Source: Gammaproteobacteria bacterium (GTDB lineage: Bacteria > Pseudomonadota > Gammaproteobacteria > Steroidobacterales > Steroidobacteraceae). From it: DNA of 22,131 bases. Positions 1 through 7,669 of this stretch are shown in pieces. The DNA is taken from contig PMNQ01000204.1 in the NCBI GenBank assembly GCA_003162555.1, positions 405-22,535 of the forward strand, in the 5' to 3' direction. The position numbers and the translations under genes were made by a program. The notes beneath the pieces were generated by a model, which was given only the letters and a program-made list of their open reading frames with translations, was not told where the DNA came from and searched no databases. Within the stretch, counting starts at the first letter, position 1; each line of letters opens with the position of its first letter.

Positions 1-1
1 A

Positions 2-547
2 CACGCCATGCTGTATCCGGATTTCTGGGCGGCCGCGGCCTGTCATTCCGGCGACATGGGTTTCGAGATTTGTTACATGCCCGGTCTGGTGCGTAGCTTG
101 CGCGAGTTCGCGCGCGCCGGCGGCATCAAGCCCTGGCTCGACGAGTTCTACGCGCGGCCCAGGATAAAAGACGAGGACGTGCAGCATCTCGAGATGCTCG
201 GCATGTGCGCGAGTTACGATCCGGATCCGGGTTCCTATCTCGGGTTGCGCCTGCCGCTCGACATGGAGACCGCCGAGATCATCCCCGAGCGTTGGGCCAA
301 CTTCGCGAAGTGGGACCCGGTGAACATGGTGGTCAAGCGCGGCGCTGGCCTCAAGGCGCTGCGCGCGCTGTACATCGACTGCGGCAACGTCGATCAGTTC
401 AACCTCGTCTACGGTGCGCGTCGCCTGCACCGCGCGCTGGACGCCTTGAGCGTGCCGCATCGCTACGAGGAGTTTCCGGACAACCACTCGAACGTTGACT
501 ACCGCATGGATGTCAGCCTGCCGTTCCTCGCCACAGCCCTGGCCTGA
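2..547 (+). CDS. Putative esterase, alpha/beta hydrolase fold (C-terminal part only)
   Basis: This is the C-terminal ~182 residues of a larger protein. The reading frame is already open at base 2 (His-Ala before the first Met at base 8), so the true start lies outside the window and the Met at 8 is internal. The text resembles the second half of the enterochelin esterase/esterase D-like family: a segment following the nucleophile elbow (LYPDFWAAAACHSGD), a probable catalytic acid in YIDCGNVDQFN, and a probable catalytic His in FPDNHSNVDYR near the end. Such enzymes hydrolyse carboxyl esters, but the substrate cannot be told here. The nucleophile serine motif is missing because it lies upstream. 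It ends 15 bases before the cytochrome c gene and is probably co-transcribed with it. A related carbohydrate esterase or peptidase-like hydrolase cannot be excluded. Confidence 0.7.
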   Translation, partial: HAMLYPDFWAAAACHSGDMGFEICYMPGLVRSLREFARAGGIKPWLDEFYARPRIKDEDVQHLEMLGMCASYDPDPGSYLGLRLPLDMETAEIIPERWANFAKWDPVNMVVKRGAGLKALRALYIDCGNVDQFNLVYGARRLHRALDALSVPHRYEEFPDNHSNVDYRMDVSLPFLATALA

Positions 548-562
548 AGCGCAGCCGGGTCA

Positions 563-1597
563 GTGAAGCCAGCCATGGTTCGCGCGTTCATTGTGCTGCT
601 CGCATGTTGCGCCAGTGTGGCTGAGGGGGATTCCTTCGTCGCACCGTCCTGGCTCTACCCACTGTCGCCACCGGCACCGGCCAATCCGCCACCCTTTGAC
701 AAGGTCAAGCCGCTGCACGTGGCGCAAAGTCGCGTCAGCTACACCCGGGCGCAGCTCAACGATCTCTATTCCGCACCGGACTGGTTTCCCGATTCGCGCG
801 CGCCCATGCCGGACGTCGTGGCGCGCGGCCGCGCGCCGGACGTGTACGCCTGCGGCTTCTGCCACACGCCCTCGGGTCAGGGCCGTCCGGAGAATGCTTC
901 GCTCGCCGGTCTCCCGGCGGCCTACATCAGCCGCCAGGTCGCAGACATGAAGAGCGGCGCACGCCGCAGCGCCGCGCCCGGCCCATACCGGCCGAGCGAT
1001 TTCATGATCCGCGAGGCGCAGCACGCCAGCGACGCGGATATCGCGGCCGCAGCCAACTATTTCTCGCGGCAGCATTTCAGTTCGCACGTGCATGTGGTCG
1101 AGCAGGCGCGTGTGGCACGTTCACGCGTGGTGGGCTGGGTCTACGCGGCAGTCGCGGGTGCCGGCGCCGCAGGCGCTGACGCAGGCGCAGGCGCTGGCGC
1201 AAGCGCAGGCGCTGGCGCGAGCGACGAACCGCTCGGCGAGCGCCTCATGGAATTTGCGCCCGACGCGGAGCGCCACGAACTGCGCGACGACAATCTTGTC
1301 TACACAGCCTACGTGCCGCCCGGCAGCATGGCGCGCGGCCTGCTGCTCGCTCGCGGTGGCGGAGCCACCGTTGCCGCTCCATGCATTACCTGTCACGGCG
1401 ATCGCCTGCAGGGCACGGCCGCCATTCCGCGGCTCGCCGGACGCTCGCCGACTTACCTGCTGCGCCAGCTCGTGGCCTTCAAGGGCGGTGCGCGCACGGG
1501 CGCCAACGCCGCGCTGATGCGCATGGTGGTCGCGAACCTGCAGATTGGCGATATGATTGACGTCGTCGCCTATGCGGCCTCGCTGGAGTCACCGTGA
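563..1597 (+). CDS. Secreted diheme cytochrome c (c4-like)
   Basis: The protein has 344 residues with two covalent heme attachment motifs, CGFCH at 97-101 and CITCH at 274-278. Each is followed by a class I cytochrome c pattern: LAGLPAAYISRQ then MKSGAR, and RLAGRSPTYLLRQL then FKGGAR. This is the c4-type two-domain layout, used for periplasmic electron transfer. Residues 5-22 form a hydrophobic signal peptide. The start is GTG at 563; an ATG at 575 (residue 5) would also leave a complete signal peptide and may be the real start, since no strong ribosome binding site separates them. Residues ~197-220 are an almost pure Ala/Gly stretch between the two heme domains, encoded by a DNA tandem repeat (see repeat entry), which looks like a recent linker expansion. 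The electron partner is unknown; the nearby molybdoenzyme has no export signal, so direct contact with it is unlikely. Confidence 0.9.
   Translation: MKPAMVRAFIVLLACCASVAEGDSFVAPSWLYPLSPPAPANPPPFDKVKPLHVAQSRVSYTRAQLNDLYSAPDWFPDSRAPMPDVVARGRAPDVYACGFCHTPSGQGRPENASLAGLPAAYISRQVADMKSGARRSAAPGPYRPSDFMIREAQHASDADIAAAANYFSRQHFSSHVHVVEQARVARSRVVGWVYAAVAGAGAAGADAGAGAGASAGAGASDEPLGERLMEFAPDAERHELRDDNLVYTAYVPPGSMARGLLLARGGGATVAAPCITCHGDRLQGTAAIPRLAGRSPTYLLRQLVAFKGGARTGANAALMRMVVANLQIGDMIDVVAYAASLESP
1169..1216 (+). repeat. In-frame 18-base tandem repeat coding an Ala/Gly linker
   Basis: Two near-perfect copies of an 18-base unit lie at 1181-1198 (gcaggcgcaggcgctggc) and 1199-1216 (gcaagcgcaggcgctggc), which differ at one base. 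A related 12-base partial unit, gcaggcgctgac, precedes them at 1169-1180. All units are multiples of three, so the frame is kept and the product is an Ala/Gly-rich linker between the two heme domains of the cytochrome c. Slippage could change the copy number without breaking the gene. Confidence 0.85.
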
Positions 1598-1638
1598 TGA
1601 GCGGGAAGCATAGCGTCCGGCCCGGGCGGCGCCCATGA
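1597..1638 (+). other. 13-codon reading frame bridging the cytochrome c and aminotransferase genes
   Basis: This frame (MSGKHSVRPGRRP) starts with an ATG sharing its A with the cytochrome c stop (TGATG) and ends with a TGA overlapping the aminotransferase ATG (ATGA). It could let ribosomes reach the aminotransferase start by two rounds of termination and reinitiation. Whether it is translated is unknown, and no ribosome binding site of its own is required for coupling. Confidence 0.3.
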
Positions 1639-3002
1639 GTCATTCGGTAAGCGCGGCCATAGGTATCGACCGCCAGCGACTTGCGCAGCTGCGGGCTCGC
1701 GAGGACGCGGCGTTTGCGCGCCGGACGCCGCGTTCGGCGGCGTTGCGGGCACGGGCGGCCGCGCACCTGCCCAATAGTGTGCCGATGTCGTGGATGAGCA
1801 ATCTATATCCGACGCCGCCGATCTACGCTGAATCCGGCCGCGGCGCGAGCTTCCGCGACGTCGACGGCAACGGCTATCTGGACTTCAACGTCTGCGACCT
1901 GAGCATGACCGTCGGTTTCGGCAACGAGATCGTCGCATCGACTCTGGCCGCCCAAGCGCGCCGCGGCACGCAGTTCCTGCTGGCGACTGATGACGCGATT
2001 GCGGTGGCGGAACAACTCGCCGAACGCATGCATCACCCTTACTGGCAATTCACGCTATCGGCCTCGGGCGCGAATACGGAAGTGATAAGGGCGGCTCGAT
2101 TCCTGACCGGGCGCTCCAGGATTATCATCTTCGGCGGCCACTATCACGGACACATTGACGAGACCCTGGTGCGCGAGGAGCTGGGCCGTGTGCATGCAGA
2201 CAATCCTGGACTTTCGCCCGGCGCCGCGGCGCACACGACATTGCTGCAGTTCAATGACCTGGCGGCGCTGGAGCGTACGCTGGCCGCGGGTGATGTGGCG
2301 CTGGTGCTCACGGAACCGGCGCTGACCAACTGCAATGTCGTGCTGCCCACGGCGGGATTTCACAGAGGATTACGCGAGCTGACGAAGCGGCATGGCACCC
2401 TGCTGTGCCTGGATGAGGCGCACACGTTCCAGTTCGCGTATGGCGGCCTCGTCACCGCTTGGCAGCTCAACGCGGATTTCATCGTGCTCGGCAAGGGGCT
2501 CGGCACCGGTGTGAGTTTCGGGCTCTACGGCATGAGCGAGTCCGTCGGCGCCGCGTACGCACGGCACATCGATCTGTACGTCGAGCCGCGCGGCATGGCG
2601 ACCGGCGGCACGACCTATGCCACTCCGCTGGCCACCGCCACTGCGCGGGCAGCGCTGGAACAGATCCTGACTGCAGACGCCTACACGCGCGTCGAAACAT
2701 TTGGCAAGCGGCTTGCCGACGGGCTGGAGGCTGTATTCACGCGCCGCTCCCTGCCGTGGCGCGCTTTCCGCTGCGGGCCGCGCTCGGGCTATTGCCTGGC
2801 GCCGCAACTCCCGCTCAACGGGCGCGAAGCGGCGCTTTCACTCGACTACGACCTCATCAATGCGCGACGCATTTACATGGCCAACCGTGGCGTCTGGGAT
2901 GCCGTGTCGTCCGCCGGGCCACAGGCTTCGCTGGCGCACACGGCAGCGGACATCGATCGCTATGTCGAACTGGCAGATGCATTCCTGGGCGAGATAAACT
3001 GA
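1635..3002 (+). CDS. Class III PLP-dependent aminotransferase (glutamate-1-semialdehyde aminomutase-like)
   Basis: The protein has 455 residues and the class III aminotransferase fold. It shows the N-terminal GRGASFRDVDGNGYLDF segment (68-84), the phosphate-binding SASGANTEVIRAAR region (142-155), GGHYHGH (167-173), the cofactor-ring Asp in CLDEAHT (D260-E261), and the Schiff-base lysine in VLGKGLGTG (K287). The family moves amino groups between amino acids or amines and oxo acids, or shifts them within a molecule as in glutamate-1-semialdehyde aminomutase. The length and divergent sequence suggest a catabolic or secondary-metabolism aminotransferase rather than the heme-pathway HemL, but the substrate is not readable. 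The gene starts at ATG 1635, 37 bases after the cytochrome c, and ends 4 bases before the molybdoenzyme, so these genes probably form one operon. It would act in the cytoplasm. Confidence 0.85.
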   Translation: MSHSVSAAIGIDRQRLAQLRAREDAAFARRTPRSAALRARAAAHLPNSVPMSWMSNLYPTPPIYAESGRGASFRDVDGNGYLDFNVCDLSMTVGFGNEIVASTLAAQARRGTQFLLATDDAIAVAEQLAERMHHPYWQFTLSASGANTEVIRAARFLTGRSRIIIFGGHYHGHIDETLVREELGRVHADNPGLSPGAAAHTTLLQFNDLAALERTLAAGDVALVLTEPALTNCNVVLPTAGFHRGLRELTKRHGTLLCLDEAHTFQFAYGGLVTAWQLNADFIVLGKGLGTGVSFGLYGMSESVGAAYARHIDLYVEPRGMATGGTTYATPLATATARAALEQILTADAYTRVETFGKRLADGLEAVFTRRSLPWRAFRCGPRSGYCLAPQLPLNGREAALSLDYDLINARRIYMANRGVWDAVSSAGPQASLAHTAADIDRYVELADAFLGEIN

Positions 3003-3006
3003 CCCC

Positions 3007-5037
3007 ATGACGGAAAAGCCCAGCGTCTGCCCGCTCGACTGCCCGGATACGTGCAGCCTGACGGTGACGGTCGCCGACGAGCAGATCGTGTCCGTGAAGG
3101 GCTCGAAGGCCAATCCGATTACGCATGGCGCGATCTGCGCCAAGGTGGCGCGTTTCTATCCTGAGTTCGTGCACGGCCCGAACCGGTTGCGCTATCCATT
3201 GCGGCGCAGCGGCCCGAAGGGCGCGGGCAGCTTCACGCGCATCACCTGGGAAGCCGCGCTCGATGAGATCCACGAGCGCGTGTCCGCGGTCATCGCGCGG
3301 CACGGGCCGCAGGCCGTGATGCCGCTGAACTACGCGGGCCCGCAGGGCATGCTCGCGAGCGATTCGATGTCGGCGCGCTTCTTCCACAAGCTGGGCGCGA
3401 CACAACTGCACCGCAGCGCGCTGTGCGGCGGCATCCGCAGCCAGGCCTACGCCGGCATGTTTGGCGAAGCGCCCGGCACACCGCTCCAGCAGGCGAGCCT
3501 GGCGCAACTGATCATCGTCTGGGGCAATAACGCGACCGCCTGCAATCTGCATCTGATGCGACAGATCAACATGGCCAAGCGCAACGGCGCGAAGCTGGTG
3601 GTGATCGATCCGCGGCGCATCAAGGCCGCCGACCAGGCACACATGTTCCTGGCGGTACGCCCGGGCACGGACGTTGTGCTCGCCTTCGGCCTGGCCTGCG
3701 AGCTCGAGCGGCAAGGCGAGCTCGATCGCGCGTTCATCGATGCGCACGTTCTGGGGTTCGAGCCGTACATGGCCGTGGCGCGCGAATATCCGGCAGAACG
3801 CGCCGCCGAAATCTGCGGCGTCGCGGTCGAGGACCTCCGCTTGCTCGCGCAGTGGTATCGCGAAGCCACGCCGGCGGTCATCGCCTGGGGCAACGGACTG
3901 GAGCGCAACCAGAATGGCGGCTCCGGGATCCGTGCGATCGCGGCACTCCCCGCGCTCGCCGGCAAGTTCGGCATCGCGGGCGGTGGGCTGATCGCGGCGG
4001 CCGGCAATGCTTATCCGACGACTTCCGATTCACTGATGCGCCCCGAGCTGGCACCGGTGGGCACGCGCACGCTGAATATCATCGATGTGGGCAGCGCACT
4101 GCTCGATGCGCAGCTCGCGCCGCCGATCGAGGCGATATTCATCTACAACCACAATCCGCTGATCGTGCATCCCGACCAGAATCGCATGAAGCGGGCTCTG
4201 TCCCGCGTTGATCTCTTCACGGTTGGAATCGACGTGGCGATGACCGACAGCATGCAGTACGCGGATATCGTGCTACCGGCCTGCAGCCACTTCGAATATG
4301 CCGACATCTACGCCGCCTACGGCCAGCAGTACCTGCAGCGCGCCGAGCCCGTGATCGCACCGGTCGCCGAGGCGCTGCCGAACACCGAGATCTTCCGTCG
4401 CCTGGCGGCGCGCTTTGGCTACTGCGGCCCGGAATTCACCGCCAGCGATACTGAGCTCATCGACGCCGCGGTGGACAGCGCCGATCCGCGCATGCGCGGG
4501 TTTCGTGGCAGCGAGCTGCCGCTCGATGCGGCGCTCAGCATGGAATATGAGGGCGGCGAGCCGGTGCTGTTCCGCAATGTGTGGCCGACAACGCCGAGCG
4601 GCAGGATCGAACTGCAGTCGGCAATGCTGGCAAGGCTCTACGGTGCGGCGCTGCCGGGATTCCGTCCGCTCGGTTCATCGTATCCGCTGACGCTGATCAC
4701 GCCGGCTTCCGACAAGCGCATTACTTCTACCTTCGGCGGACTGTCGTTCAATGCCACCACGCCGGTCCTCGAGATGCATCCGGACGATGCCGCCGGCCGC
4801 GCGCTCGCTGATGGCGCTCTGGTGCGAGTGTGGAATGAACTCGGCGAAGTGTATCTGCCCCTGTGCGTGACGACAGCGGTGCGTCCCGGTGTGGTCTGCT
4901 CGGAAAAGGGTGCGTGGCTGCGCACCAGCAAGAATGGCCAGACCGTGTCCGCGCTTGCGCCGACGCACAAGGCAGACATCGCCGCGGGTGCCTGCTACAA
5001 CGACACCCGAGTCGATGTAGCCGCTGCCGCGGCCTGA
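3007..5037 (+). CDS. Molybdopterin oxidoreductase with one N-terminal [4Fe-4S] site, cytoplasmic
   Basis: The protein has 676 residues of the DMSO reductase/formate dehydrogenase superfamily. The N-terminus carries the iron-sulfur ligands C8, C12, C16 and C44 (CPLDCPDTC then GAICAKV), with 27 residues between the third and fourth as in [4Fe-4S] members. HGPNRLRYPLRRSG, VWGNNATACN, VIDPRR and the C-terminal pterin-dinucleotide domain (about 560-676, including MHPDDAAGRALADGALVRVWN) follow in the usual order. Cys140 in SALCGG is a candidate molybdenum ligand, but this is inference. There is no Tat signal, so the enzyme should stay in the cytoplasm, unlike many respiratory relatives. Substrate and electron partner are unknown. 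It starts 4 bases after the aminotransferase, which suggests joint expression and perhaps a shared pathway. Confidence 0.9.
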   Translation: MTEKPSVCPLDCPDTCSLTVTVADEQIVSVKGSKANPITHGAICAKVARFYPEFVHGPNRLRYPLRRSGPKGAGSFTRITWEAALDEIHERVSAVIARHGPQAVMPLNYAGPQGMLASDSMSARFFHKLGATQLHRSALCGGIRSQAYAGMFGEAPGTPLQQASLAQLIIVWGNNATACNLHLMRQINMAKRNGAKLVVIDPRRIKAADQAHMFLAVRPGTDVVLAFGLACELERQGELDRAFIDAHVLGFEPYMAVAREYPAERAAEICGVAVEDLRLLAQWYREATPAVIAWGNGLERNQNGGSGIRAIAALPALAGKFGIAGGGLIAAAGNAYPTTSDSLMRPELAPVGTRTLNIIDVGSALLDAQLAPPIEAIFIYNHNPLIVHPDQNRMKRALSRVDLFTVGIDVAMTDSMQYADIVLPACSHFEYADIYAAYGQQYLQRAEPVIAPVAEALPNTEIFRRLAARFGYCGPEFTASDTELIDAAVDSADPRMRGFRGSELPLDAALSMEYEGGEPVLFRNVWPTTPSGRIELQSAMLARLYGAALPGFRPLGSSYPLTLITPASDKRITSTFGGLSFNATTPVLEMHPDDAAGRALADGALVRVWNELGEVYLPLCVTTAVRPGVVCSEKGAWLRTSKNGQTVSALAPTHKADIAAGACYNDTRVDVAAAAA

Positions 5038-5041
5038 GCGG

Positions 5042-5431
5042 CTAGGTCGCGATCAGCTCCACGCGCTCGACATCGGGCGCGGCCTGGTTGTGCAATTCCG
5101 TGTTGAAGGACACGAGTACGAACGGGCGCGTGCCGGTGTTCTTGAATGCATGCGGCACACCGGGCGGGAACTGGAACCGCCACACCTCGCCCTCGGGCAC
5201 CAGCGCCTCGCGCGTCACCTCGCCATCGCGGTAGCGCACCAGCGCCTCGCCATATACGGCGGTGAGCTCAGTGCCGCGCAGGTGACGGTGGTTGCCGCGC
5301 ACCGCGCCCGGTTCGGTGATGACGGCATGGACGTTGCGCCAGCCGCTTAAGATCTGCGGCTCGAGCGGCTCGAACACCGCTCCGCGCGTGTCCGAGTGCA
5401 CCTTGATGCGGGTGATCGTGACTTTCTGCAT
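5042..5431 (-). CDS. Small cupin-domain protein
   Basis: The protein is 129 residues from the ATG whose complement is at 5429-5431. That start was chosen because a purine-rich GAGGGG ribosome binding site lies just upstream on this strand; a longer reading frame to 5506 adds 25 residues with no family resemblance and would run into the divergent promoter region. It has a single cupin barrel with the metal-ligand pattern H48, H50, E55 (GNHRHLRGTE) and H94 (PGVPHAF). The sequence resembles the dTDP-sugar ketoisomerase/3,5-epimerase-like cupins (GAVRGNHRH, LVSFN), but no sugar-nucleotide genes are nearby, so only the fold is safe. It is convergent with the molybdoenzyme (4 bases between stop codons) and divergent from the peptidase. 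Confidence 0.75.
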   Translation of the reverse strand: MQKVTITRIKVHSDTRGAVFEPLEPQILSGWRNVHAVITEPGAVRGNHRHLRGTELTAVYGEALVRYRDGEVTREALVPEGEVWRFQFPPGVPHAFKNTGTRPFVLVSFNTELHNQAAPDVERVELIAT

Positions 5432-5510
5432 CGCGCCCCTCGATGTTCTGCCTGCTGCAATTATCCGCGATTCTGGGCCACAATGGTGTACCTGAGGGAG
5501 GCACACGAAG
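5432..5510. promoter_or_regulatory. Divergent intergenic region between the cupin and the S9 peptidase
   Basis: These 79 bases must carry the starts of two opposite transcripts. On the plus strand a clear ribosome binding site, GGGAGG at 5496-5501, sits 9 bases before the peptidase ATG. CACAAT at 5479-5484 could serve as a poor -10 element with ctgcaa (5455-5460) 18 bases upstream, but both match the consensus weakly. No operator-like palindrome stands out. Confidence 0.35.
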
Positions 5511-7652
5511 ATGCGCAGGAATTTCGGTTACGCATGGCTCGCTGGCGCGAGCCTGTACCTGGCGGCGGCGGCCATGGCCACCGGCACCAACGCGTCCGCC
5601 ACCACGACCACGAGCAACGGGAATGACCCGTTCCTGTGGCTCGAGCAGGTCAACGATCCGCGCGCCATGGACTGGGTGAAAGCAGAAAACGCCAAAACCT
5701 CCGCTGTGCTGGAACAGGACCCGCGCTACAGCGCGCTGCGCGAGTCCGCATTGGCGCTGGCGCAGGCCAACGACCGGATTCCGGAACCGGCCGTGCTGGG
5801 CGGCGAAATCTATAACCTCTGGCAGGACGAGCACCATTCGCACGGTCTGTGGCGGCACACCGGTTTCGCCGATTTCCTGCGCACGGACGTCACGTGGCAA
5901 CCGCTGGTAGACCTGGACGCGCTCTCGGCGGCCGAGCATGCCAACTGGTTCTGGCACGGCGCGCAATGCGCCGAGCCCGGCGAGCACAACTGCATGCTCG
6001 CCCTGTCGGACGGCGGCGAGGACGCGGTGACCGAACGTGAATTCGACCTGCGCACGGGCCACTTCGTCGACGGCGGATTCGTGCTGCCCAAGGGCAAGCA
6101 GGATCTCGCCTGGCAGGACGACGACACGCTGCTGTCCAGCCGCGAATGGAAGCCCGGCGAACTGACAAGCTCGGGCTACCCGTACGTCGTCAAGCGCCTG
6201 CGGCGCGGTCAGCCGCTTGCCGAGGCGACTGAAATCTTCCGCGGCGATCCGGCCGATGTGGGCGTGGGCCCGCTGACCCTGCGCGACAGCGCCGGCAACC
6301 AGGTCCTGATGATCGTCCGGTTCCGCACCTTTTTCGAAACCAACTATGTGCTGCTGGGCAGTGGCGGCCCGAAGCCGCTTGGCTTGCCGGGCAAGAGCGG
6401 CATCGTGGGCTTGCTCGCAAACCGGCTGATCGTCGAGTTGCGCGAGGATTGGCGTACCGCGTCGGGCAAGGTGTTCGGCTCCGGCTCGCTGGTCTCGATC
6501 GACATGGCACAGGCGCGCGCCGCGCCGGGAAAACTGCGGCCCACGCTGATCTACGCGCCCGAACCGCGCCACGCATTCACCGCCGCTGCGGTGACACGCG
6601 ACAAGTTGCTGCTGACCGAACTCGACAACGTGCGCGGCCGCGCCTTTGTCTGCGCGCCGGACCGCACTGGCGGCTGGTCGCGCCGCGTCCTGCCGCTGCC
6701 CGACAATGTCAGCGTGTCGATCGTCGATACCGACCTGCACAGCAATCGCGCATTTTTCGAGGTCACCGGTTTCCTGACGCCGGCCAGCCTCTGGCTCGCC
6801 GATCTGGACGCCAACACGCAGCAGCTGGTGCGGGCGCTGCCGCCGCGCTTCGATGCCTCGCGCCTGGCCGTCGAGCAGCTTGAGGCGGTGTCGAAGGACG
6901 GCACGCGCGTGCCCTATTTCGTCGTGCATGCGAAAGACATGCACCGCGACGGCAGCACGCCGCTGATCCTCGAAGCCTACGGCGGCTTTCAGATTTCGGA
7001 GACGCCCTACTACTCCGCGACGCTCGGCAAACTGTGGCTGGAGCGCGGCGGCGCGTACGCACTCGCCAACATCAGGGGCGGCGGTGAGTTCGGACCGGCC
7101 TGGCACGATGCCGGCCTCAAGACGCATCGCCAGCGCATTTACGACGACTTCGCCGCCGTGGGCGAGGATCTGATCGCCAGGGGATTCACGTCGCCGCCAC
7201 ACCTCGGCATCCGCGGCGGATCCAACGGAGGATTACTGATGGGCGTGGAATTCAACCAGCGTCCGGAGCTATGGGGCGCCGTCGACATCGAGGTGCCGCT
7301 GCTCGACATGCTGCGCTACGAGCAGATCGATGCCGGCAGCTCGTGGGTGGGCGAGTATGGCAGCGTGAAGATTCCGGAAGAGCGCGCTTTTCTTGCCTCG
7401 ATTTCTCCGTACAACAATCTGCGCGCAGACGCGCACTACCCGCTGCCGCTGGTCTGGAGCACCAGCAAGGACGATCGTGTTGGCCCGCAGCACGCGCGCA
7501 AATTCGCAGCGAAAATGGCCTCGCTCGGCCTGCCGTACCTGTTCTACGAGGTGCTCGAGGGCGGCCACTCCGCCGGCGCCACGCTCGATGAGGAGGCGGC
7601 GACCAGTGCGCGCGAGTACACGTACTTCTCGCGCCAGCTCAAACTGCCCTAA
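5511..7652 (+). CDS. Secreted prolyl oligopeptidase-family serine peptidase (S9)
   Basis: The protein has 713 residues, the usual length for prolyl oligopeptidase with a signal peptide. Residues 1-~30 (MRRNFGYAWLAGASLYLAAA and on) form a Sec-type signal. The middle part, roughly 80-440, should be the beta-propeller; the C-terminal part is the alpha/beta hydrolase. Catalytic residues are visible: nucleophile S571 in RGGSNGGLL, the acid in SKDDRVGP (D654 or D655) and H686 in EGGHSAG. NIRGGGEFGPAWH is also typical of the family. Such enzymes cut short peptides after proline, or related sites, in the periplasm. A good ribosome binding site, GGGAGG, lies 9 bases before the ATG. The gene stands alone, with the cupin divergent and the amidohydrolase convergent 17 bases downstream. 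The exact cleavage preference is not readable. Confidence 0.9.
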   Translation: MRRNFGYAWLAGASLYLAAAAMATGTNASATTTTSNGNDPFLWLEQVNDPRAMDWVKAENAKTSAVLEQDPRYSALRESALALAQANDRIPEPAVLGGEIYNLWQDEHHSHGLWRHTGFADFLRTDVTWQPLVDLDALSAAEHANWFWHGAQCAEPGEHNCMLALSDGGEDAVTEREFDLRTGHFVDGGFVLPKGKQDLAWQDDDTLLSSREWKPGELTSSGYPYVVKRLRRGQPLAEATEIFRGDPADVGVGPLTLRDSAGNQVLMIVRFRTFFETNYVLLGSGGPKPLGLPGKSGIVGLLANRLIVELREDWRTASGKVFGSGSLVSIDMAQARAAPGKLRPTLIYAPEPRHAFTAAAVTRDKLLLTELDNVRGRAFVCAPDRTGGWSRRVLPLPDNVSVSIVDTDLHSNRAFFEVTGFLTPASLWLADLDANTQQLVRALPPRFDASRLAVEQLEAVSKDGTRVPYFVVHAKDMHRDGSTPLILEAYGGFQISETPYYSATLGKLWLERGGAYALANIRGGGEFGPAWHDAGLKTHRQRIYDDFAAVGEDLIARGFTSPPHLGIRGGSNGGLLMGVEFNQRPELWGAVDIEVPLLDMLRYEQIDAGSSWVGEYGSVKIPEERAFLASISPYNNLRADAHYPLPLVWSTSKDDRVGPQHARKFAAKMASLGLPYLFYEVLEGGHSAGATLDEEAATSAREYTYFSRQLKLP

Positions 7653-7669
7653 GGCCCGCGCCGCCGGCT

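Noticed and set aside
5042..5506. Longer cupin protein starting at 5506
   Set aside because: The extra 25 residues do not look like a signal or domain, and they would overlap the S9 peptidase promoter region. GAGGGG supports the start at 5431.
5268..7202. 644-residue open frame on the minus strand opposite the prolyl oligopeptidase
   Set aside because: Its text is Arg/Ala/Gly/Gln-rich with no family resemblance, while the plus strand has a complete S9 peptidase with catalytic triad and signal peptide. Long antisense frames are expected at this GC content.
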